In this document: one piece after another, positions 56,649-64,000 of the stretch | Layout: every line of letters starts with the position of its first letter | How positions within the stretch are numbered: position 1 is the first letter of the stretch | NCBI GenBank assembly: GCA_911728435.2 | Contig: OU452212.1 | Span: 4,222,563 to 4,286,562 of the forward strand | DNA from: Apoderus coryli | Taxonomy: Eukaryota > Arthropoda > Insecta > Coleoptera > Attelabidae | DNA length: 64,000 nt | Direction of reading: 5' to 3' | Made by a program: the position numbers and the translations under genes | Notes under the pieces: generated by a model | What the model was told of the DNA's origin: nothing | The model's input: the letters and a program-made list of their open reading frames with translations, nothing else | Databases searched by the model: none

Positions 56649-57394
56649 AAGTTTGTGATTATTGTTATCGGTGTTTTTAATATTACGTGAATTTTATATT
56701 TCTTGTGTGAACTTTGATTAGATATTATAGTTGTGACAGATATTTAATTTATGTTATGTTGTGTGTATGAATTAAGTAAGTTTAATGTACCAACCAATAT
56801 CAATCACTCCTCGATAAATGGATTACTTCAGAAAAAAAAAATATTATTTTTATTTACAAGAAAATATGTGTCTTTCAGAATCTAAATGGTCATCTGTATA
56901 TAACTATCACTTAATAAGTTACAGGGTTCTACAAAAGTGTTCCTTTAATTTAATTTAATTAATTTTTTTGAGCAGTGTATTTAGAAGGAAAATTTTACAT
57001 AATTAGGTAATCCATACCCCCGCTATGTTAATTACATTTCTTTTAGCTTTTTATGCAATGCAATAGTAAGTAGCTGGATATCAACTTTTAGTTAGCTATT
57101 TCTTTTTCTTTGTTACTGAATTGAAAATACGAAAGGGCGCTGTAATAACGAGCCACTTAACATACATTACTGTTCCTTTGACATGTGACTTTAAACTTGA
57201 AAACATGAAAGGGTTAATATGTTCATGCTAATTGCAACTAGACAGTGGGTCCTCAAGAATTTTACGAACAAAGTCAACGTTGGAACAATATATAAAATGT
57301 AAATGTAACCTACCCATGAAAATGTAGGTCATTCTCATTTCGAATGTATTTTTTTTAAGTTGATAACCGAAGTTAGAAGCATTGCAAGAAATAA
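56649..57394. other. No gene seen
   Basis: AT-rich; no frame or inverted repeat recognised. Confidence 0.5.
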
Positions 57395-57470
57395 CAAAAA
57401 AAATCGGTTTTTCACCCCAAATCTTTCCGGGCAAGATATAATATAATCTAAAATATATGAAATATCCAGG
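57395..57470 (+). repeat. RepA left-end fragment
   Basis: 'tcggtttttcaccccaaatc', 'tttccgggcaagatataata' corresponds to the RepA left end; cut off by repeat E. Confidence 0.65.
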
Positions 57471-57474
57471 GTTG

Positions 57475-57720
57475 CCCATTAGTGTGTGTGCGAAAGATAT
57501 CTCAAGCGATAGACAAAAAAATTCTTTACAAAACTTTTATGCATTGAATGAAGTACAACCCAAAAATGTTTACAGGGTAGTTCACAAACGCGCACCAGAC
57601 CAAACTTGCTTTTTCTGAACGCGACATCCTGTATATTTTAACATAAAAAAATGCCGCTCTAACGACAAGAAAAATATCATAGAGTTGATCATTGGCGCAT
57701 GAATATTTCAGTTAGGAATG
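57475..57720 (-). repeat. Interspersed repeat E, inverted copy
   Basis: Inverted match to 46195-46470, for example 'aaatgccgctctaacgacaa' and 'caacccaaaaatgttta'. Confidence 0.65.
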
Positions 57721-57949
57721 TTTTAAGTAGGAATAAAACGTACAAACCCCAGTGTAATGATAGACTTTAGACGTGTTTGGGGGTGAATTATCGTGAACAG
57801 TTACTAGCTTAAGAGACTTGGGACATTGAAGCCAATTGATTAAACGCCATGAAGGAACAGAAAGGTATATTTCTAATACTGTGAGTCTGGCACTGTTAGG
57901 ATAGATAACCATCCAATGAGATAACTATTATTGGATCATTGTTCAAGTT

Positions 57950-58701
57950 GATCAAAATGTTCTCACGCGTCGTAAACTGTATAAAATTTTGTGGATCGTT
58001 TGAATTAAACCTCCATGGCCATGATGAAAGAAATTAACCAGATATCTACTCAGCAAGAAGTTCCCAGAAAATAAAGAATTCTACGTTCAAAAGTGGTAAC
58101 GTTAGAAGTTTCAAATAAAAGAAAACAAACAAAAACTTTCAAAGGCAACTCCACAAAATCATTAATTTAATTATGAAAAAGGAAACTAGGTTTGTGGAGT
58201 TGACTTTGAAAGTTTTTGTTTGATTTCTTTTATTTGAAACTGACACTCCACTTTGTTGATGGATAATTTATTTTGTTTGAACGTTAAAAGTTGTTGAGCA
58301 ATAATTCATATTGCAAAAACTAGATTTAACTGTATAGGTCATTTGACAATCGCAATGAGAGATATTCACAAATAAATTTCCAGATGAAATTTTAAATACT
58401 ATAAATATACTGAATAATATTTACCTTGTATTTGAACGACAACGCCTGAAGCCGGAACTGACCATAATTTAAAGGAATAGTAGGATTTTTAAATTATCTC
58501 ACATCCAAAAATTTAGATGTCTTCAAAGGACCGATTAAGTTGTTACCAATAATTATAACAATTGAGAGATGGTTCTCTACTTTAAAACGGGTTAAGAATT
58601 TTCTACGAAACACCATGGGTAAAAATAGATTATCCACACTTTCCATTCAAACTTTTAATGATAAAGTACTTGAGAAGTTTGCCAATAGAGTTTATATATA
58701 A
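57950..58701 (+). pseudogene. hAT-type (ZMYM1-like) transposase relic
   Basis: Two conserved pieces remain. IKMFSRVVNCIKFCGSFELN, then HGHDE near 57952-58027, is the N-terminal region before the hAT catalytic domain. ERWFSTLKRVKNFLRNTMGK then RLSTLSIQTF near 58554-58650, closing at TAA 58699-58701, is the C-terminal hAT dimerisation region. The catalytic middle is gone. A small foldback element sits between the pieces. Many hosts carry domesticated or dead copies of this family; this one is dead. Confidence 0.75.
58108..58240. mobile_element. Foldback MITE nested in the hAT relic
   Basis: Arms of about 50 bp: 'gtttcaaataaaagaaa', 'caaacaaaaactttcaaagg', 'caactccacaaa', inverted at 58191-58240. 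Centre about 30 bp. Confidence 0.82.
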
Positions 58702-58817
58702 AATGTGGACTATATAGATACCTATATTTCTTTGTGGAATTGTAACGAGGTTACTTTTATTATATCTGGATTAGTTTAAATTTTCATAATAAAGTTCAAT
58801 TTTATTTCAATTTTCAG

Positions 58818-58981
58818 CAGCAGACAGCAGTACAGAACGCGTTCTACCAGAAGTAGAAGACCCACAACGTAAATTTACCGTACCCGGTGGTACCGAAGAG
58901 CACGGAGTCAACGCTGATGAAAGAATGATGCTCCAGGGCGATGTGGCCCTAGTATTCGATTGGCTAGCCCTATGCATCTGA
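58818..58981 (+). CDS. Candidate terminal exon of an unidentified gene
   Basis: An open frame is preceded by a good 3' splice site (TTTTATTTCAATTTTCAG ending at 58817) and closed by TGA at 58979-58981. It encodes about 54 residues: STERVLPEVEDPQRKFTVPG, GTEEHGVNADERMMLQGD, then VALVFDWLALCI. Codon use is mixed in the third position and the amino-acid composition is protein-like, unlike the AT-driven random frames around it. AATAAA follows near 59066. I do not recognise the protein. No upstream exon could be identified in the window. It may also be an exon copy carried by a mobile element. Confidence 0.42.
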
Positions 58982-59489
58982 CTTAATCCTGCGAACTGTT
59001 ACTATTCAAGGTTGGTATTGGGTCTATTTGGCAAAGACCTACTCTAACAATAGTGTATATTGTAATAAAAATATTGCATCCTGTCGAACTAGGTATTTTA
59101 CGCTGATTTAATAATTTATAAAAGTTCATTAAAGTTTATAAAAGGTCATGACTCGAACATCGGTATTGTCACTACGGAATAGACAAATTGCTGATTAAAA
59201 AAACGGTACGACCGACGCTAAGAATAGACACTTTCATTGGTCGATATTCGAAAGAGTGGAAAAAAGTAAAGTTATAAATTTTTGTGTAACAGGAAGTCTC
59301 CCTGCGTTGGAGCACATATGTGTCCGAATGCTCCGCCAGGTTCCCTAAGCACAAAACTCGGGACTCCGAGTAGGCTAGTAGCATATCTGCTATCTGTAGT
59401 GTGTCTTCAAGTATTCGTTTATGTCGTATTGATTATAGAATTTAATTCAACACCAGTGGTACAGTATTTATTAGATAGACAACCAAACT
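58982..59489. other. Possible 3' UTR, then no gene seen
   Basis: Frames 59172-59384 (minus) and 59282-59491 (plus) overlap on opposite strands in a GC-richer patch near 59290-59400; neither has a motif. Confidence 0.35.
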
Positions 59490-59915
59490 AAGCCCTTCAA
59501 GCCCTCTTCCGGTCGGCAAGAGAACACGACCCCTGGAACGTCTATATCGACTTTAGTTACCCGGTGACCGAAGCCCAGTCAGCGAACAAATGGCGTTGTC
59601 TATGGTCATTAACTTTGAGCTCCCGGGCCAGTTGAATCTTGTACGTGTATAGGCTCGACGCGTACTTCGGCAAGTTAAAGTCTTCGAAAGGCCGAGTTCT
59701 TTAGCACGACGAGGATTTGACTACCTCGGGTTCTCCTGCACACTTTCAGACAGTGGTGTTCGATGTTGTCGGCCATTCAACTGACGTACGGGTGTTGGCT
59801 GTTTGTTTACCGTCTCGAATTTGGCTACTAAACGTGGGCAAGTCGAAATTGAAGGGCCACCACGTCTGCCGTAAAATGGACGCAACACGATGCAACGTTC
59901 AAAACTCATTTTGGT
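59490..59915 (-). pseudogene. N-terminal half of a mariner-like transposase
   Basis: Minus strand: RLVAKFETVNKQPTPVRQLN near 59830-59770, ESVQENPR near 59745, RRAKELGLSKTLT near 59705 (helix-turn-helix), then YTYKIQLARELKVNDHRQRH, LFADWASVTG up to a stop near 59560. These are the DNA-binding domain and the linker before the first catalytic Asp; the whole catalytic domain is missing. The first 62 codons are in one open frame (59909-59721), then single frame changes follow. It is the fuller relative of 56390-56560. Confidence 0.78.
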
Positions 59916-60779
59916 AATAACGTTTTATTAAATCGTGTAACTTGCCATTAGTGACTGAATAATAAACAACATGACTGCCACAGTCTGCCAACATATTTGT
60001 TGCAAAAGTTATTAGAATTAATTAATTTAATTTAACTAGTTCTTCTAAGTCAATGTAACTAAAATAAGCAACAAATAATTCTTAAGTAAATGTTAAGAAA
60101 ATAATTTCAGGTTGTGTTGTTTTAATATAAAAACCACTTTTTATACAAGTGCCCCTCCTGGACAACTTGGCTCTATCCGTCGCAGTCGTTGCGTTTATGG
60201 ATTCCCTACTTGAGAAGAATAAAAGAACTTGTTCGGTTTTCAAAAGGCAGTGCCACTATTGACTTCATCAGCTTTTTCCATCCTGTTCCCTTTGCGCGTC
60301 TTTCTATATTTTAAGAAATTGTCGCAAGTGCCGGGTGTACATTTTTTGCCCATCAATACTTTCTTTTTTCTTGTGTCTATTTATTCCCCTTTTTCGTTTC
60401 TTGTACCATCCGCCTGCATTAACAAAACTAAAAAGTTCGTATACTCGATTTTGTGTTTCCTTTTGAATACCATTGATTGAGAAGAATGAACGTACGAAAC
60501 TCTCATTGAAAGTGTTCCGGTCTCATTATCTAAATAATTTTGTATTCGAAAATAATAATGAATGGTATTTTAACAATAAATATGAAATAATAGTGTCAAT
60601 TACAACAAAAAGAATTTGTGGACTTAAATAATTTAAGAAATAATTTTGTGAAATATAGGACAAAGTTAATACTTAAAAAAAAATAGGACAAATTCAAAAA
60701 TAATACAAAACCACAAAACACCAGCATCCACGAATATTGGAGTCCCACACAACAAGACTTATGTTACAAAACACAACAT
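59916..60779. other. No gene seen
   Basis: Frame 60229-60480 is hydrophobic (Phe/Leu-rich) without a recognisable domain. Confidence 0.45.
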
Positions 60780-61015
60780 ATTTACGACGTCTATTTACAG
60801 ACATCTTAAAGACTTATTAGAGAACGTATTAGGTATATTTTGGACATAAAACAGACGTCTTTAAGATGTCGTGTGCCAATTTGAATATGAATATTAGAGA
60901 CATCTCTAAGACGTATTCTGTAAAGTGTCTTAAGGTTGTCTGTTTTAGATCGAACACGTTCAGACATATTTTGGACATAAAACAGACGTCTTTAAGATGT
61001 TGTGTGCTGTCTGGG
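60780..61015. repeat. Short repeats around 'agacgtctttaagatgtc'
   Basis: 'tattttggacataaaacaga' plus 'cgtctttaagatgt(c/t)gtgtg' occurs at 60835-60880 and 60968-61010, 133 bases apart. Shorter inverted forms (agacatcttaaagac, agacatctctaagac) lie around them. Confidence 0.75.
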
Positions 61016-61035
61016 GTATTAGTATAGTATAGTAG

Positions 61036-61480
61036 TATATACAGGGGTGTTTTTTTAGGTGGTGTAGTTATACACAAAGTAATCCCAGTTCATTTTTGAA
61101 TGTGTTATTGATTGTGCACATTTAACTTTTTTTTCAGATTGCAATCGAAAAACTTTTAAATCTTTAGAAATTTTTAGCATACACAATTTAAATACGGGGT
61201 AACTCAAAAATGTATTTATTTATTTTATTAAGGACAAAAAAGTAATATTTGGAATAATTTTTTGATTTCTTTGGATTTCAATTCAAGATTTCTTTGAAGT
61301 GAATAAGCTTCTAAAGGTTATCTACGGGGTAACTTAAAAATGTTTTGTTTAGGTTTTTAGAATGGTTTATGAAATTATTGCACAGGGTGGCTCAAAAATG
61401 TTTCAAAAAAATTTTAGTCAGTCTTTTCAGTTAGAATGGGATCATAAAATTTTTATACAGGGTGTATGTGTATTGTTCCC
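61036..61480. repeat. Sub-terminal repeats of the 'ggggtaactcaaaaatg' type
   Basis: 'acggggtaactcaaaaatg' (61193-61211), 'acggggtaacttaaaaatg' (61324-61342), 'acagggtggctcaaaaatg' (61382-61400) and 'acagggtgt' (61456). Repeated end-like motifs of this kind often mark non-autonomous transposons. Confidence 0.6.
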
Positions 61481-61484
61481 AGTT

Positions 61485-61670
61485 AAAATTTCACCAGTTA
61501 GGTGGTTGGAACCTATATTAGTAATATCACTCATATATAGTATATTAGTAATATCACTATTAATTGTAAAATTAAAATACAATATTTGTTATCAGGTTTC
61601 TGTGGCGTCATTGGTAGGGAGTTCGCTTCGCATGCGAATTGTTAGGGGTTCGAATCCCAGATGTAGCAAT
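61485..61670 (+). repeat. tRNA-derived SINE-like segment
   Basis: 'tggcgtcattggtagg' (box A-like) and 'ggttcgaatcc' (box B) surround a 5-bp stem ttcgc/gcgaa with a 7-nt loop carrying CGC. The T-stem pairs only three of five and there is no acceptor stem, so it is not a tRNA gene. Upstream 'aaatttcaccagttag(g/c)tgg' is shared with 47720-47760. A long A/T run follows. Confidence 0.6.
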
Positions 61671-61850
61671 ACTTTATTTTTTTTTTAATTCAAATTCAAA
61701 AATTAAAAAAAAAATTAAAAAATTAATACAAAATTAATAGAAAAAAATTAAAAAAAAAATGAAAAGAAAAATTCAAAAAATTAAACAAAAAATTACAAAA
61801 AAAAATTAATAAAAAAAAATTTAAAAAAATTACGATTTTTTTTATAACCC
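61671..61850. repeat. A-rich low-complexity tract
   Basis: Runs of A broken by TT (aaaattaaaaaa). It may be the tail of the preceding SINE-like segment. Confidence 0.8.
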
Positions 61851-62132
61851 TCAATTACATTTATCATAGATAAGACTACCACAAAACGACTGGGAAATCC
61901 CAAAGGGATTTCTTGTTATAATATATATATATAGTGAAAAGAGTTCGTAAGCATACGGCACCACTACCGCCCTTATCATTCTTAATTAAGTCCATTCAAA
62001 ATGGATAAGGAATAATATAGTTTAAAGTGTATTTTAATCAGTGGTGGGTATATTTATTTTTGTCGCTTTGCAAGTTGTAATTACCTCTGTAGATTTTAGC
62101 CGTGTGCCTAATCAGGGCCCGATTTAAAACTA

Positions 62133-63059
62133 CAGGGTGACATAGAAAAAAGTACATTGCATAGTGCCACACAATAGAGGCCACTAAAATAAGATTAAAA
62201 GTTCCCATGAACACGGGTCCGCAAGGCCTTGGGTTAAAAGTTACGAGGTGTTGAATTTTAATTTTTTAGTTTTTTGAATATCTTTAGCCAGAGACGCAAG
62301 AAATGGATAAAATGTGGTATACAGGGGTTTTTTGTCATGCTAAATTCAAATATGATCTTAGTTTTGTGATTACTGATAGAGGGCGCTACATACAAGGTTC
62401 CATCCCTATTGAATCGGTCGTAACTTTTTTTCTATACACTGTATGCCATTTTCGACTGAAAAAAATTGTTATCCCTTTTTTTATACTTAAGAGGGGTATG
62501 CCTTGTCCAAGTCGCTAGAAGCAATGGGTCCAGTACAAATGCATTAGTTTGACAAGTGTCATTATGACACATTATTTAATTTTTATTTATCATTGTTTTT
62601 ACAAAGGTTACTTTGGCGCTTTTTGAATAATTTGCGTGCATTGTCGGCTTTTAGATGCATTTGTACTGGAACCATTGCTTCTAGCGACTTGGACAAGGTA
62701 TACCTTTCTTAAGTATAAAAGAAGGGATAACAATTTTTTTCACTCGAAAATGACATACAGTGTATATCAAAAAAATTACGACCGATTCAATAAGGATGGA
62801 ACATTGTATGTAGCGCCCTCTATCAGTAATCACAAAACTAAGATCATATTTGAATTTAGCGTGATAAAAAACCCCTGTATACCACATTTTATCCATTTCT
62901 TGCGTCTCTGGCAAAAGATATTCAAAGAAACCCAAAAAAAAAATTTAAATTCTTTTAACCGAAGGCCTTGCGGACCCGTGTTCATGGGAACTTTTTTTCT
63001 TATTTTAGTGTCCTCTATTGTGTGGCAGTATGCAATGTATTTTTTTCTATGTCACCCTG
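62133..63059. mobile_element. 927-bp foldback element with ~410-bp arms
   Basis: Both ends are CAGGGTGACATAGAAAAAA next to TA (62131-62132 and 63060-63061). The arms are 62133-62544 and 62655-63059; mismatches and small gaps are visible but alignment is continuous. The centre of 110 bp contains 'gacaagtgtcattatgacac'. Frames seen in the arms are just the same sequence read twice. No transposase; it must be mobilised by another element, presumably of the CAGGGTG mariner type. Confidence 0.92.
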
Positions 63060-63062
63060 TAT

Positions 63063-63294
63063 ACAGGGTGTTTCATAATATGTGCGCAGGAATTTAGGAT
63101 GTAAGAGCTCGTCGCTTTTGTAAGCATTCTCTACTTATAATGAGCGTTTTGTGCAATTTTTTTTTTAATTCATAATTGGTGAAAATTTCAAAATCTGGTG
63201 AATTTTGAGTGAGTAAGTTTTTCGAAACTTTTTTTTATTTTTGGGTGAGATCTCACATCCTAGTCCTGCGCATATATTATGCCTGCCTATCCTG
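63063..63294. mobile_element. Palindromic MITE abutting the foldback element
   Basis: Left end 'cagggtgtttcataatatgt', 'gcgcaggaatttaggatgta', inverted at 63246-63294 as 'acatcctagtcctgcgcata'. The right outermost bases are worn. The left end shares its TA with the foldback element. Confidence 0.7.
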
Positions 63295-64000
63295 CTATTT
63301 GAAGTTTTATTACGTAATACTTAATTGAAATTCATTTAATCATTTATTGAAGTTTTTGTTAAAAATCTGATGATATCCGAAATCAAAATTTTGAAACAAA
63401 TTGTTTTTGTTTACTTTAATTAGCACATATTAAAACTCAAACCCTTGAATATCCTAACATCAAAAGCAGTCTTAAATCTTATTCCCGTTGGTTGCTGTGC
63501 ATACTTCTCTGTTCTCTGTTCCCATGGTTATGAAATACTTTTAGTGGATATATCATCTACGGACTTCTGCAAAAAAAGTTGTTCATGGTTAAAAATTTTA
63601 TAAATACAAACTCAATTAATTGATTCATTGATGAAGAATTGAAACATTTTCACCTAGCAAATTAAGCTAGTATTTGGAGACAATTCCATATTGTTTGCAA
63701 TTTTGTTTTCTGGTGGTTATTTGAGAAAACAAAAACAATGTGGAATCGATACATCCATGGCTGTATAATACAAATATGTTTAAATTCACTTACACCTAGA
63801 AATTTGTAGCTTATTCTTCCAAACCAGAAAATGTTTACCATACTTCAATGGCTTACCATTGACCAAATGAAATCATTTACGTTTTTTTTTTTTTTCGAAA
63901 TTTACAAGCGCGAAACGAACTACTATTTCAATTAACGAATAACGACCTTGAAAATAGCAATTAAATGGTCATAAACTCCACACACATGGTTTCGACGACA
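63295..64000. other. No gene seen
   Basis: AT-rich to the right edge. A CTGATGA at 63368 lacks hammerhead partners. Confidence 0.5.

Noticed and set aside
61590..61665. tRNA-Ala (CGC) gene
   Set aside because: The anticodon arm is good, but there is no acceptor stem and the T-stem pairs only three of five.
62303..63097. Four frames up to 153 codons
   Set aside because: They are the two arms of a foldback element read in both directions, so the same sequence appears twice; no protein motif.
63367..63385. CTGATGA...CCGAAATC as a hammerhead
   Set aside because: Only five bases separate the two boxes, leaving no stem II, and no stem I pairing exists.

Overview
The window looks like non-coding, transposon-rich chromosomal DNA of an insect. 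The base composition is AT-rich. Non-LTR retrotransposons, Penelope-like elements with a GIY-YIG domain, and many Tc1/mariner-type elements with a CAGGGTG terminus and TA target sites are mixed together. There are no operons, ribosome binding sites, rRNAs or intact tRNA genes. A beetle is a reasonable guess because these element families are familiar there, but the sequence alone does not prove it. I see no complete host gene. Four short open stretches (4236-4487, 43326-43628, 53396-53741, 58818-58981) could be host exons and none is identified.

Layout. 1-7555: two decayed non-LTR reverse transcriptase (RT) copies, a possible 3' tail of a third, and a pogo-like fragment. 7590-11300: anonymous AT-rich DNA with pieces of interspersed repeats. 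11303-16060: a hammerhead-like motif, then the two best preserved elements, a 5'-truncated non-LTR element with an open 582-codon RT frame on the minus strand and a complete DD41D transposon with 340-bp inverted repeats (339/340 identical) and an open transposase. 16880-18911: a Penelope fragment, a pogo-like fragment, a dead DD34D mariner and a dead relative of the DD41D transposase, packed end to end. 22165-23710: a decayed Penelope-like element whose 3' terminal region carries a complete hammerhead ribozyme fold. 24805-26930: a transposase tail, then two joined non-LTR copies. 27518-28200: a non-LTR 3' end nested inside another repeat. 29238-31690: a palindrome, a foldback MITE and a 1.8-kb satellite with higher-order structure. 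33300-46470: fragments of non-LTR elements and of at least three mariner-like transposases, plus a GC-rich hairpin and piggyBac-like DNA. 46524-52243: copies of the recurrent repeat here called RepA, MITEs and a second Penelope terminal piece. 53396-59915: a possible secreted-protein gene, a Penelope endonuclease fragment, hAT and mariner relics and a candidate last exon. 60780-63294: short repeats, a tRNA-derived segment, a 927-bp foldback element and a palindromic MITE abutting it.

Of all the coding relics, only the DD41D transposon (13974-16060) looks able to act by itself. The minus-strand RT frame at 11856-13604 is uninterrupted but lacks its 5' part. Everything else is frameshifted, truncated or missing catalytic residues. 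The main biology is therefore layering of mobile elements. The points most worth checking are the hammerhead motifs, the recent DD41D insertion, the satellite and the unidentified exons.
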